From: Chrysomallon squamiferum
Taxonomy: Eukaryota; Mollusca; Gastropoda; Neomphalida; Peltospiridae
DNA: 64,000 bases
Direction: 5' to 3'
Assembly: GCA_012295275.1 (NCBI GenBank)
Contig: CM022678.1
Coordinates: forward strand, 3,410,829-3,474,828
Every line of letters begins with the position of its first letter. Within the stretch, counting starts at the first letter, position 1. A program made the translations under genes and the position numbers. Below the pieces are notes generated by a model. The model was not told where the DNA came from, ran no database searches, and saw only the letters and a program-made list of their open reading frames with translations. Positions 27,192-40,700 of the stretch are shown piece by piece.

Positions 27192-27519
27192 TCTTTAATA
27201 TGTATGTTTATTAATGTTAGATGTGAACAAATTACAGTGCAGGTTGCCAGATAGGCCTTAGCTCAATTCGAGAACGCTGCACTTCTTTCCACGATATTTC
27301 GGAAAAGGAAGTTGCATGCTTCCGTAAAAGTGAATGTTTCCTTTTTACGGCATAACGTTATTTTTTTTACTCCTACATTTAAATTAAAATATATATACAC
27401 TTCTTATCTGTGGATCCTATGTCTTTAATTAGATGATTGTGAAATTATTTCATTAACATTTCATTAATTTAATTAAATTTTACGACTTCAGACTCACTTT
27501 AGTTCTTCTGTGTAAAAAC
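27192..27519. promoter_or_regulatory. Shared 5' region between RPLP1 (-) and TXNDC5 (+)
   Basis: Only 328 bases separate the two start codons, so both transcripts must start inside it. The minus strand has CTTCCTTTTCCG near 27310, a candidate 5' TOP transcription start for RPLP1. Several GGAA/TTCC ETS-like motifs (TTTCGGAAAAGGAAG, TTCCGTAAAAG) cluster at 27295-27345. No TATA box at a convincing place is seen for either gene. Confidence 0.5.
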
Positions 27520-29152
27520 ATGGCCTACAAGTTTGTGTACGTGTGTAGCTTTTTTATGTTATTAAAATTTAGAGGCGTTCCTGCTGATATAGATCATGGT
27601 GAAACCACATTAACATATAAATCGGACAATTTTGCTACGGAAATTGCAAAAAATAAACATTTTGTGATGTTTTATGCTCCATGGTAAGTATAAATGACAG
27701 ATTTGATAAAACAAATGTATTAAACTATTATTCATTACTAATTTACTTATTTACTCTCTCAGATATCGCAGTAACTTAAATTCAGTGCATAAACCTTTAT
27801 TTATCTGTTTTAAAATAATAATAATTTTATATTTAAAAATACATAATTTAATTTTCATTTTGTAATTTTTTTTCATATTATATAATTATTATATTAACAG
27901 TCATAGAATAGATAATTAGTAACATATTATAATAATATTAATTGTAAATAATCAACTTCTGAAAATGAGATAACTTGTACTGGCTTGTCATAGGTTTAAG
28001 ATAACTGAAAAAGATAATTTATCATGTGACTATATAAAGTATGCTTAGTGATTTATGTATTAATGCTGTATCATCAATTATTACCTTGAACATTCTGTAT
28101 GCAAAAGTACATATTGAACTGTTTGATAGTAGCTTTCAAGAAAAAAATTAGGTCCAGTCAGAAATATCTTCTTTTTTCTTTTTTTTTATTAATATGAAAC
28201 AGTTTAAAAGATTTTTTAAAGGTATAATAATAGCCCCTTCTTACTTTTACAAGCTGTAACAGGTTATTTAAAATTTAAAACTGTTACATTTTATGTTTTT
28301 GACCTCCACTATATATTTTATCTTTATTTCACTGACTAATTCAAGCTGTTGATATTTAAACTTCGATTTTTTTTAAATATTTTTTTTTGTTGTTATATTT
28401 TGTATTTATTTAATGTTTATCTTGCTTTCTTTCCTTCTTTCTTTCTTTCTTTCTTTCTTTCTTACTATTATTATTAGTTTTTGATTATTATTATTTGTAC
28501 ATGTTTTTGTACATATTTATATGTTTTTAATCAAACTCACAAGCTGCAATCAGTATATTGACAACAATTAATAATAACAATAACAATAACAATAATAATA
28601 ATAGCAATTTTCACATAAACAGCCAAAAATTCAAAATAAATGTGAAATGTCCAGAACATGTGCTACTTTACATGTATTAAAATTTAAACATTTTATTTCC
28701 TGACATAGTCATGTTTAATGGTTATGAATGTCATAACTGACATATTCTATATTATTTAATGTTTTATATTTTAAATTATTTAAGTTTTGTCTGCATGTCA
28801 TTGTCATTCCATATAATTTGACCCAAATACTATAACCCATTTTCATAGAAATTCTTATATGCATATTCATTTTGGTCTCAGAATGACTAACTATAAAATT
28901 TTTCTTTTCACCAAACCTGTAAGTCTGCAAATAGGACCCTTCACTATTTTATATTTTTAGTCAGACACCCAGTGACAGGTTATCAGTTTTGTGTTTTATC
29001 AGTTTATAATCAACTGGAATTTTAAGTACATCATAAAATTATCAGTTAAAGTGTTTTACTTCTAGACGAAAACAAACTTTGCCATAATAAAAACAAACAA
29101 ATTATATGCAGGAATAATGTTTTTTTTTCAGTCAAAAACAGTAGATTAAATA

Positions 29153-29191
<39 letters not shown>

Positions 29192-30809
29192 ATGTGTATT
29201 ATAAAGGATTTTATGAAAAAATATAAAATTTGTACAGTCTCTAGTAAATTTTTGTTTTTGTTTCTAACAAGGTGTGGCCATTGTAAAAGATTATCACCAA
29301 CCTGGAATGAACTGGCAAAGATTTATAACAAAGACATCTCTGTTTCACCTGTGATTATAGCAAAGGTGAGTTTATTATTTTGAATTTATCACAGGTGTTT
29401 CTGTTAAAATTCTGAGTTTATGGAAGAACTTATTAAATCCAGCCAAAATGATTAATTTGAACCAGCTATTGCAAATAATGTTTTAATCATGATTGCATAT
29501 TTATTGATTAATTTTAAAATAAATTAAAACATTTTAATACCACTTTTAACAGTAAAATGAATTTTTACAGTTTTTAAGAGTAAAATGAATTTATACAGTT
29601 TTTAACAGTAATGAATTTATCCAGTTTTTAACTAATGAATTTATACAGTTTTTAACAGTAATGAATTTAAACAATTTTTAAGAGTAGAATGAATGTATAC
29701 AGTTTTTAAGAGTAGAATGAATGTATACAGTTTTTAAGAGTAGAATGAATGTATACAGTTTTTAAGAGTAGAATGAATTTATATAGTTTTTAAGAGTAGA
29801 ATGAATGTATTTCAGGTAGACTGCACCACAGACACTAGTGTGTGTGCTGAACATGATATTACGGGTTATCCCACAATCAAATTTTTTAAAGACAAAACCA
29901 GCTCAGTTCGTTACAAAGGAAATCGTGACTTGGACTCATTACAGAGATATGTGGAAAGTCAACTGAATCCTGAATCTGAGGTATTTTTATATTTTATATT
30001 ATTTGATATTTAGTTTTTATATTTTGTATTTAATATTTAATATTTATTTTTTATATTATGTATTATTTAATATTTATATTTTGTGTTATTTAATATTTAT
30101 TTTTTTATATTATTTAATACTTTATGTTACGTACTATTTTATATTATTGATATTTTTTTTATTTTTAATACTTTAATCTTATTTAATATCTTATTTTTTA
30201 TATTTTACATTATTTTATATTTTATATTTTATAGTGTTTAATATTTTATATTTTATATTATTTAATGTTTTATATTTTATATTATTTAATGTGTTATATT
30301 TTAAATTATTTACATTTTGTCTGCATGTCATTGTCATTCCATATAATCTGACCCAAATACTATAACCCATTTTCATAGAAATTCTTATGCCTATTCATTT
30401 TGGTCTCAAATGCCTAAATATAAAATTTCCCATTCACCAAACCAATAAGTTTGCAAAAAGAACCCTTTTAGTCAAAATGGACAGAGCAATCAATTTTCAG
30501 TAGTATTTTAGTAGTCTGTGCATCAATCTTCATAATACTAGTAATGTCGGAATGAGATCCATGATGAATCCAGATTGTAACTGTTATAAATGGTTTTAGA
30601 TAAATTTTAATTATCTAGTTTCAAAGGAAGGAGATTATGATATAAAAAAAAAAGAATATATTTTAGTTCATTATATTTATAGAAAAAATAGAACTTTTGG
30701 TACAAAACTGTTGTGTTACCTACTTTCAAATGCATTTTATTTAAATATAGAACAAAGAATTTGGTTTGAAACTTTTTTTTCTTTCTTTCTTTCGTTTTTC
30801 ATTTATTTA

Positions 30810-30856
<47 letters not shown>

Positions 30857-30911
30857 GAACAAAGAATTTGGTTTGAAACATTTTTTCTTTCTTTTGTTTT
30901 TTTAATTTATT

Positions 30912-30979
<68 letters not shown>

Positions 30980-31659
30980 CATCATTATTTTATTTTTTAT
31001 TTACTTATTTTTCTCTAAGGAAGGAGACGCAGACGCGAAAGGTTCAGACAGAGAAAAATGGCTGGTTGAGTTGGATGATGCGACGTTTGAAAAGCACATC
31101 GAGACGGGTCAACACTTCGTCAAGTTCTACGCCCCATGGTGTGGTCACTGTCAGAAACTGGCCCCTGTCTGGGAGGAGCTGGCCAGTACCTTTCAGTTCA
31201 ATGACAAAGTAACAATTGCCAAGGTAACAGGTCAAACTTTATCTATAAAAAAAAATATTTTCTTTATTTTTGTTTTAGAGGCGTTTTGACTTTTCTTGTA
31301 TATTTTTTTTTGTATTTTTTATTTTTGTATTGTTGAAATTTTCAGGTATATGTTTTCTTATTTTGTTACTTATTTTAATTCCTTTAGAAAAAAAAAAAAA
31401 AACAATGTTTCTTTTTGTAGATTTTTATTTAAGTAGCAAGAATGAAGGGGGTAGTTGTTGTCTTGAATTCTGAAATAATATTCTACTCACAATAAACAAA
31501 ATATTTATTAATTTTTTTATTTACTTTTTGAACTGTTTACTGCTCAATGTTTTATTTACATTCATACACAGATACACACACTCATTGTTTTTTGTTGTAT
31601 ATACATTCATATGTATGTAAGTGTACATATTTACATATATATATATATAAATGCACATA

Positions 31660-31705
<46 letters not shown>

Positions 31706-32375
31706 AAAACTTATTTTTCTGATTAATATCTAAAAATCAGTGTTTGCATGGAGCCTTGAAAACATTCTTCAGTAGAATAACAAAAGTGTTTATTGTTTTT
31801 ATTTGTTTTTCAGATTGACTGCATGGACAGTAAAACTGTTTGTACTATTCAGAATATTCAAGCTTATCCAACTCTTCTCTGGTTCAAGAATGGCATGATG
31901 GTAAAACAATTAAATTTTACACATTCCAAATAAAAATAAAACCTCTATTTAAAATCTAACTTGTCTTTATAATAATATAAATTTAAATCCAGATTTATCT
32001 CGAAAATCATCATCATGTGTAAAATTAAAATTTAAGGGAATATTTGTCAGTTTTTTATTTAAAATTCAGTTAGTTAAAAATTTTTATTTAAATAATCATT
32101 CAGATGGTATAAACTTTAATTTTAAAAAGAATTAAGTGAGTTTTGTCAATTTAGATAAATCAGTTAAAATAAAAATAGATTTAAGCATTTTTAAAATATG
32201 AAAAAGGATCATTAATTTTTTTAAATCATTAATACTTTGTAATGTAAAGAAAATAACTTTTTTTTTCAATGTAAAACTAAATTGAAAATTATCGTTAAAT
32301 ATAAAATATGAAGGCATTTGTTGTTAAAATATTTATCAAATTATCATTAAATGTAATAATTAAAGTTTCAAGGGA

Positions 32376-32415
<40 letters not shown>

Positions 32416-32443
32416 TAAAATAACAATAAAAATAATATTAATG

Positions 32444-32529
<86 letters not shown>

Positions 32530-33187
32530 TTTAACAACAACACTTTAGAAAAGAGATTAAAATTCAGTTTAATTCAGTAATGTGTGCTGAGTTGTCATCA
32601 GACATCACTTCGACTGTTTTCAGGTGGAGAGATACAATGGTGGACGATCTCACGAAGACTTGAAAGCGTTTGTCAGTGAAATGTTAGAAAAAGAAGATCC
32701 CGAGCTTCTCCGAACTGATGACATGATTGAAGTCAACACTCCACAATCACAGGTCTCATAATTAAAATCCGTGTATTTTGTCAAATAAGTAATAGAAAAT
32801 GGGTTTTTCATCTACGTTTTATATTATATTATATTAGAAACAAATTTTTTTTTTTTTTTTTATTGACCATGTCCATAAAATAAAACAGCAAAAAATGTTT
32901 TTTCAAAACTGAATTATTAATGTTAAAACTGATTTTTTAAATTATCTGAAAGTATCTCAAAATATCACACATACATTTGAGTATGCACAGTTTAAGCAGT
33001 AATGCATTTTATTCATTGTGTCATCTTCTTTTCATTATTACTGTTTGTTAATATTTGTTGCTGTTTTTGTAGTTATTATTATAATTATTGTTAGTAAAAT
33101 TAAAATTAGTAGTACTAATAGTAATCATAATAATAATAGTACCCATAGTATTTGTTACTGTTGATATAGTTAAAATTACTGTTACTA

Positions 33188-33230
<43 letters not shown>

Positions 33231-34855
33231 TTTTTTTTTACTATAATTTTTTATTTGTTTCTATGACAATTATTAATGTTGTTCTCATTCATCTGTGTCT
33301 TCATTTCACTGGCTATATATTTTCTACCAGTAAAGAAATTTAGTCACATAATTATTCTAACATCCACATTTCTGTTTTCAGGCCGCAGTTTTAGATTTGA
33401 CTGAAGAAAACTTTGAAGATGTTTTGACAGACGGACATGTCTTTGTCAAATTTTTTGCACCTTGGTATGTTCTAGATCTTTTAATAAAACAAAACTTTAG
33501 AAATTTTAATTTTTTTTTTATTATTTAAAATAATCCTATGCTTTCTTTTAGGTATTCTGTAGTTATCTGAGTCTCCATTACAAAACACAGCAGTGTTAAT
33601 ATATTTTCTTAAAACCATAAAACTCGAAATAAAATAAAAGAAAATGATAAAAACGTATATCTTTTAATATAAGATGTTTATCAGAGTTTGGGGGCTTTTT
33701 AATATATTATTTTATAACAGTAGATTGTTTTTATTAAGCTTAGGGGTCATTCATTCTTGTAGTGAATGTTTTAGTTTTTCTTCCTGTTTGAAACCTGAGA
33801 TTTTAATCTTTTTGTTTTACTCCAGGTGTGGACACTGTAAGAGATTAGCCCCAACGTGGGAAGATTTGTCCAAGAAATTCTCTGACACAAATGAAATTAA
33901 AATAGCTGAAGTTGACTGTACGAAACACACAAATTTATGTAAAGCATACCAGGTATGTTATTTGAACTATTTTATAAAAAAATTTTTTTATGATTTTTAT
34001 TATTATTATTAGTAGTAGTAGTATAATAACAGAGGTGGTGGTGGTGATGATAGTAAGAGTAGTAGTAGTTTTACTTCCTAGTAGTAGTAGTAGTAGTTTT
34101 ACTTCTAGTAGTAGTAGTAGTAGTTTTGTTGTTGTTGTTGTAGTAGTGGTAATATTACAAGCAGTTTTAATAGTTTTAAATAATTACTTTTTGTAAAGGT
34201 AATAATAGTGGTAGTAGTTGTATAAAAATAGTAGCAGTGGTAATAATATGGTAACTGCTGTTATTGTTGTTTTATAGATGTAGCTGTAGTTGTAGTAGTT
34301 GCAGTAGAAGCAGCAGTAATAGAAGTAGTGATTGTAATAGTAATAGTAATAGCATCACAATAGTAGTAGTAATAGTCAGTAGTACAAATATTGTTATTTT
34401 TATTATTATTATTATTATTGTTCTTCTATATTTCTGTTATTACTGTCATTATTATTATTATTTCTATCCTTATATTTATTATTACTATATTTATCATCTT
34501 CATTATTATTTTCTTTTTATTATTGTTACTATAGTTATTACTATTATTATTATCATTATTATCATTATTTCTGTTATTATTATTATCACTGTCATTGTTA
34601 TCGTTATTTTATTATTATTATTTTAATTGATTGTTACCGTTATTATTATTAATATCATTATTACTATAATCATCATCATCATCAACATAATTATTGTTAT
34701 TATTATGATTATTATTACTGAAGATACGAGGCTATCCTACTCTGATACTGTATCACAGTGGTGAAAAAATTGCGGAATACGTTGGATCTCGGACACTGGA
34801 AGACATGCACTCGTTTGTCCTGGAGCACTTAGAAGCAAAGAGGGACGAACTGTAG
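27520..34855 (+). CDS. TXNDC5: Thioredoxin domain-containing protein 5 (ERp46-type protein disulfide isomerase)
   Basis: Nine exons: 27520-27683, 29272-29365, 29816-29980, 31020-31223, 31814-31900, 32624-32752, 33382-33464, 33826-33952 and 34724-34855. Together they give 1185 bases, or 394 residues and a stop, with no frame break. Residues 1-20 form a signal peptide ([12 protein letters not shown] core). Three thioredoxin domains follow, each with an APWCGHC active site (CGHCKR, CGHCQK, CGHCKR) and the conserved cis-proline (GYPT, AYPT, GYPT). The protein ends EAKRDEL, a KDEL-type ER retrieval signal. Three domains plus this tail are the mark of TXNDC5, which introduces disulphides in secretory proteins in the ER lumen. 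In domains 1 and 3 the intron splits the active-site tryptophan codon (TG|G), but not in domain 2, where exon 4 carries the whole site. Human TXNDC5 is slightly longer at the N-terminus. Confidence 0.95.
28748..28944 (+). repeat. Dispersed repeat copy A (TXNDC5 intron 1)
   Basis: About 197 bases including CTGCATGTCATTGTCATTCC, ACCCAAATACTATAACCCAT and TTCATTTTGGTCTCA are repeated with about 85-90% identity at 30283-30472. Function and family are unknown. It contains no coding motif. Confidence 0.85.
29541..29815 (+). repeat. ~27-bp minisatellite ending exactly at the TXNDC5 exon 3 acceptor
   Basis: About ten units, from 'ttttaacagtaaaatgaattttacag' to the homogenised TTTTTAAGAGTAGAATGAATGTATACAG. 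The last unit reads ...GAATGTATTTCAG and its CAG is the splice acceptor used for exon 3 (29816). Earlier units end in TACAG or TCCAG and are potential decoy acceptors. Confidence 0.92.
30283..30472 (+). repeat. Dispersed repeat copy B (TXNDC5 intron 3)
   Basis: Second copy of the repeat at 28748-28944, in the same orientation. The TTTAATATTTTATATT-rich tract before it (about 29985-30300) is itself low-complexity tandem sequence starting right after the exon 3 donor. Confidence 0.85.
30746..30968 (+). repeat. Tandem duplication, two ~110 bp units each ending in (TTA)n
   Basis: ATAGAACAAAGAATTTGGTT followed by TTTCTTTC, ATTTATTTATT and a TTA array occurs at 30746-30855 and again at 30853-30968. 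It lies just before the acceptor of TXNDC5 exon 4. Confidence 0.88.
32379..32530. repeat. (AAT)n microsatellite
   Basis: Two AAT tracts with a short interruption around 32415-32443, about 150 bases in all, in TXNDC5 intron 5. Confidence 0.95.
34004..34720. repeat. Compound TAG/TTA/TCA trinucleotide tract filling TXNDC5 intron 8
   Basis: GTA/TAG-rich triplets to about 34385, then TTA/TCA triplets up to the exon 9 acceptor at 34723. The acceptor sequence TTATTATTACTGAAG is itself the edge of this tract, with a poor polypyrimidine run. Confidence 0.9.
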
Positions 34856-35071
34856 AGCAAAAAAAAAAAAAAACAACAACATACAGTCAGACCAGTATTA
34901 ATCAGCCAACAGTGTCCTTTCTAAACAGGTGGCTGCTTAAGTGAGGTCGAAGCGTTAGGTTACTTTTGAATGTTAAACATTTAACAGAGATCACTCGATA
35001 GTAGATAAATAAGTTTGGTAAGGGTGTATTTGAAAGTGTCCTGTATTCCAAGGTGGATGCTTTTAAGAAGG

Positions 35072-35104
<33 letters not shown>

Positions 35105-38100
35105 TAAACATGGCCTCATAAAACAGATCAGCTTATCCCTGTAGAAAAATATAGAGTATTATGAAAATACGGCCAGGTAATACAGGTGGCTGGTTAAAGC
35201 AGGTCTGTATGTTCTGAACAGTTTGTGATGTATTGAGAAAAGGCCACATAATACAGGTGGGTTGATAATGCAGGTCATTTTATAATACAGATAGTTATGA
35301 AGTAAAAATTCAAAAAAAAAAATGTCCTAATAAGACAGGTGGCTGGTTAATGCAGGTGGTCTATTAAAGCAGGTTTGACTGTATTTCATTTTACATTCGT
35401 AGTCATAAAAAAAAAATTTGAAATAATTTATTGTCAGTTTAGTTTATATTAAAAATGTGGAGATGGTTTATGTTATGGTTTACGCAGACAGAAATAAATA
35501 ATTAACTGGATCTCAGCTTTATTATCCTGTTGGAAGTCATCATCTTAGCAACAAATGGGTTAAAGTGTATGTATCTATGGCAACATGAATAAAATGGCGT
35601 CAAATAATTCCTTATACTTCCAAGTTATTATTTTATTGTTTTGTGCAAACCAGTCATCACTGGTAACAAATTGTATCAGTAAATAATATGGTTGAAAAAT
35701 ACCTGATTGCCACCATTTTATTTCTTTACAACGTTGTCATGGTGATATTGATTAGTAGCAGATGGATAGATGTAGTTTTTCTTGCAGTAGAAGAAATTTG
35801 GGGTTCTGTTTATATGGGATGATTTTAATATTAAGAAAATTAATATAATACTGTGTGTCATTTTAAAACTGTTTTATTTTATTATTATACTTTGTAATTA
35901 ATTAAGATTGGAAGTTAAAAAAAGCAACAAAAATTAACAGCAACAACAACAACTTAATAATAATAATTAAATAATAATAATAATAATTAACTAATAATAA
36001 TAATAATAATAATAATAACAAGGTAAATTAGAAGTATGGAGAATATATTTAGTTTTTTTCTGATCAACTGAATGTTTTTAAGAAATTAAAAAACAAATGT
36101 TATTTCATTAGGCTAAATTTTAACAAAATAAATAAAATAAATAAATAATAATACTAATAATGTGGTGTTTGTTAAATGTGTTACTGATTTATTTGTTTGG
36201 TTCTGGTGAGTACAATTTTTTTATTTATTGATTATTATTATTATTATTATTATTTAATCTGATTTCTTTTTGAAATTTTATTTTTTTATTTTTTTGAATT
36301 TTTAAAAATGTATTTATATATATATATATAGTTATTTTTATTATTAAATGAAGCAATGTTGATATTTTTTCTTTTCTTTGTTTTCAACGAGATAAAAATC
36401 AATTTATATAAATCAGATAAACTATTTTTATAACTAGCTTTGTTTAGATAGTTTACACAGTTGTTGAGAAGGTGCTTATTTTATTTTTTAATTAATATTT
36501 TTATTAAATCTTTTACTTTTTCCCTTCTTTTTATTGAGAATTTTTGTAATGTACAATTCTATTGTACAGATTTAAACAGTTATCTATAATTCTATTGGAC
36601 AAATTGTTATTTAAACAATTATCTGTAATTCTATTGGATAAATTCTACAAACCCTGTGAATTAATTCTAATGCCACACACAAAATATTTTGACCACTACA
36701 GAGTTGTTAATTTATTCTTCCTTCAAGATTGGTTATTTCTCAGGCTTATAATAAATATTAAAACATAAAACAATCGTTAAGCTCTATATCCTGTATTATT
36801 ATTATTATATTTCAATTATTTTTTTTAATTATATGCATTATTTTATTTTATTTTATTTTTTTCACTTTCATTTCTTTTTTAAATTGTGAAATATTTCGGC
36901 TGTGACTTTTCATATAGAATATCATTTATGTGCAAATGTGTTTGTATGAATGTTAAATAAAATGTCAAATATTTTTCAAATTTAGGATATTGACATTTAA
37001 ATGTTTAAGTGGTAGTTACACTTTACTTATACAATATCAACAAAACCATTTTAAAATGGGCCTGTCAGTGAAAAATCATGTTGGATTTGAACTGTGGTGA
37101 AAAGAAATTGTTTTCGTTAGGGTTGGACCTTTTATCAGTTATGAAATATGTTCAGTAATGAACTTTTTTATGAAAGGAACTGGACTATTTACAAATGATG
37201 TTCTGTTATGGGCTAGACTATTTAAATTCAATTTCTAATTTAGGCTTAGCTATCTACAAATCATAATTATAGGCTTACTTACTTACAGCTCATTTTCAGT
37301 TAGACCTGGGCTGCTTAGAAATCATGTTCTAATTATGGTATGGGGCGTTTTAAAATCATTTTCTGAAATCAGCTGCATCATTCACTTGTAATTGTGTTCA
37401 ACTGAACTTTGAACAAAATCATCCTTCTTGTAATTTTTATTTCCTGTTTTATTTAAGAGTTATTCTAAAACGGAGATAATTAAAGAATTGCATTTCCAAT
37501 AAGCTGTGTTGTTCATTGTTACAAATTTTGTTAAACAGAAAATTTAAATTATTATTATTATAATTTTTTTAATTATTGTTTTATAATGACATTTATTTTA
37601 TTATTTTTATTTAAATATTTTCATCCTTGTGTTCCTAACCAGTTTATGAATATAATTAATAGTTGTTTAATGAACAATAATTATTTAGAGCAAACATACT
37701 TGTTTTATGAACAGTATAAATATAAAGAAAACATTATTTAATGAAGTATAATTATTCAGAATTTTAATAGAAACACATTGTTTAATGAACAATAATTGTT
37801 TAGAGATATTATCACATTCTGAAAACTATTAATATAGAGAAAAGTTTAATAAACAATATTTATGAGCATTATTTTAGAGAGAAAAAATGTTTAACAAATA
37901 ATAATCATGTAGAGAAATTCCAGAACATAATAAAACTTTTATGAAAAATAAAAAGTGATTTCTTGAACTAAGAGTAGAGAACTCTCGTGACTATTAAAGT
38001 TATCTCCAGGAACAAGAGTTCCACCAAAAATCCCATAATCCATTGCAACCCATTCATTAATGTTCCAGAAATGGGTTTTAATCTGTGATCGGTAAATCCA

Positions 38101-40521
38101 TTTCATCAAACTTTTGTATTTCCTATTACTGTTTAAAATGTATCTGTCTGTCTGTCTCTCTCTCTCTCTGTTATATTAGTTAAGCTCTGGTATAATTGTC
38201 TGTCCATCTTTTCTCAAATCTGTTTAAAAATATAATTTATTAAAAATTTACTTTATTTTTTTTATTTATCTTTTTTTTTTTATATATATATATCTTATTT
38301 TTCTATTTAATAAATAAAATAAGATATGCAGTATTCACTGTAATAATCACTAAGGATAATTTGCGCACAATTATATATATATGTTTCTTTTTGTTTGTGC
38401 AATGTTTGTGTGCATGCATGTGTGAATGTGGGCATGCATGTGCATGTTCTTCAGCAAAGCATATATTATTGACCAGGGTTCTTTTGATGTTTTGTTATCT
38501 GTATGTATAACTGTATCTTTGTTCATATGTAAAATAAAAGTTTGACAAAATATCTTTGTTTTCTGTTGTATTTGTATAGTTTGCATGTAATAACTGAAGC
38601 ATCTATTTTGTTTCAAGTCTTTTTTTTTTAATAATTATTGTTTGTATTTATATGTTTAATATTTTTAATCAATTTTTTTTATACATTAATTTTCAGAACT
38701 CTTGGTAATAACAAATATAAATGTTGATCTTATTTTATTGACAGATGGTAAGGTATATTTTAAGAACAAATTGTTACACAAACAGGTCATTTTTGAAAGG
38801 TGTGTAGATCTTTCTATCAAATTATTATTGACTCTCAGTTTCATGGATTGACAGGAGGGAAGCACCTGTCTAGAAAATGCAAGTCTGGGAAATCACAGAT
38901 GCAAACATTAACCCTAAAATTTAACCAAACATTAAACTCTAGTACACATAACAACTATATAATACAAGTAATACAATAATCTAAGAATATAAAAATAAAA
39001 ACTGTGTAAAAAAAAAGTCGTACATTATATATATATATATATATATATAATGAAAAATGTAGGCTAGGTTGGCTTTAGATTGTTAGTTTAGGAAGGTTAT
39101 AGGTTCAGTTGTAAAATTTACTCTTAGTTGAAGGAAAGTGGGTTCACAGAGGGTTGCCATGTTCAAATTTTGTGATTTTTCAAGATTTTGGAAAACTGAG
39201 CTCTGCAAAATCAAAGATCAACAGTATACAAATGTACACTCACTCTGTCGCTCTTTGTCTCTACTTTTTGCATATACCAAGACTGATAAGAATTAAAAAA
39301 CCATTTTTGTTTAACACTACATTTGCATCTATTAAATTACTAAATCAGTCTTTTACATATCTGGCACCACAAATACCAGATTTATTTTTGCAGTTAATTG
39401 TTGAATGTTCATTCTCTGTCTGGTAGTAGAGACCAAACTTATGAAATAACAGCTTGTGGGATCAAGACTTTGGCAAGACCTTAGAATGTTTTTTTTAGAA
39501 ATTTTAACAAAAAAAAAAACCTTCTAAAATTGACTGCAGTTAAAACTAAGTCAGAAATCCTAAATTATCAGATGATGGCTATGTCAGGTAATATCAAATG
39601 TTGTCATTTGTGACTGCCTGTGTTTATTGGAAGATGTATGAAATATATCTCTTTGCAACAAGCATAACCTTTAAAATTGAAAACAAAATTAAATTAAATT
39701 AAAATTTAAAAAAAAAATTAAATATTGAAAAAGCACAATTTTTTCTTTAATCTTTATTATAAAATCAAATATTTACCTAGTTTTGTTGGGTATTTTTTTT
39801 TTTTTTTTGTATTCATATTTTATTTTCCTTCATAGGCATAATATGTAGATCTTTATAACAGAATAAAAATAACTAATAACATAAAAAGACAATTTCAAAA
39901 TTTATTTTTTACATTTAAAAAAAATAATGTAAACAAAATGGAATGTACACATACAACAAAATTCAGGTAACAAACATTTGGAAAAAAATCACCCTTAAAA
40001 ACAATCGCTAAATAATTATACTACCAATATGTGTATATTTTGTTTGATCAATGAATATAAAAATAAAATGGGATGGACATTCAAAATTTCTTTGATATAA
40101 AAATCTACAAGTTCCATTAATATTTGTGAAATATGTAAAATGTATGATGTAGATGTGTATTTCTGGACGGACTGAAGTATTTTTCACCTAACATCACTGA
40201 CACAGTAAGAAACAATTTAATTACTTGCAGTAGAAGGTCAATTTTTGACAAAATGTTTTCTTGTAGAGATTTCTTTCAGAATACAGAACAGTTACTAAAG
40301 TGTTCAATTAATGAAGATTAAACATTTTGTAAACTAAACATAACTACAATAATATATATTTTCAGATCAGTTGCAACAAGTATGAATCAGGTTTTCAAAT
40401 GTTTCAGAACATTAATGAATTCAACCATTAATTAAAAAAAATTAATTAAATGACAAATATTTTCATTTCTTAGAAATAGTTTTGGCTATGTACATGAATT
40501 CTGAATGAGTCTTATTTTTTT

Positions 40522-40572
<51 letters not shown>

Positions 40573-40700
40573 TAAATTAAAAAAAAAAAAATTTATTTAT
40601 TCATTACAATTAAAATATTTTTTTCTTCAGTTTTTCTTCTTAATTTCTTAGTAAAACTGATGTAATTTTTAAATTTAATCCTAAATCAAAGTGTTTGTGT
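34856..40700. other. Intergenic region between the 3' ends of TXNDC5 and WDR35
   Basis: Tail-to-tail spacer of about 5.8 kb. It starts with a MITE. Candidate TXNDC5 poly(A) signals AATAAA are at 35493-35498 and 35588-35593, beyond the MITE. A TTTATT at about 40594 could serve WDR35 on the minus strand. The remainder is AT-rich with short TTA/AAT tracts (for example 40527-40572) and small tandem phrases such as the repeated 'tttaatgaacaataattatttag' around 37665-37910. No gene was recognised. Confidence 0.55.
34884..35381. mobile_element. 498 bp MITE in the TXNDC5 3' flank, TA-flanked inverted repeats
   Basis: The left end starts CAGTCAGACCAGTATTAATC and the right end, reverse-complemented, starts CAGTCAAACCTGCTTTAATA. 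The ends share about 24 diverged bases and are flanked by TA (34882-34883, 35382-35383). Inside, AATACAGGTGGCTGGTTAAA-type subterminal motifs recur at least four times. There is no transposase frame. Probably a Tc1/mariner/pogo-group non-autonomous element, older than the one at 23796 judging by divergence between its ends. Confidence 0.7.

Noticed and set aside
29541-29815. Repeat array considered as CRISPR-like
   Set aside because: Units are directly tandem with no unique spacers, in an intron of an animal gene.
37660-37915. Repeated 'tttaatgaacaataat' phrases considered as a minisatellite
   Set aside because: Spacing and sequence are too irregular to define a unit by eye. Mentioned only in the intergenic description.
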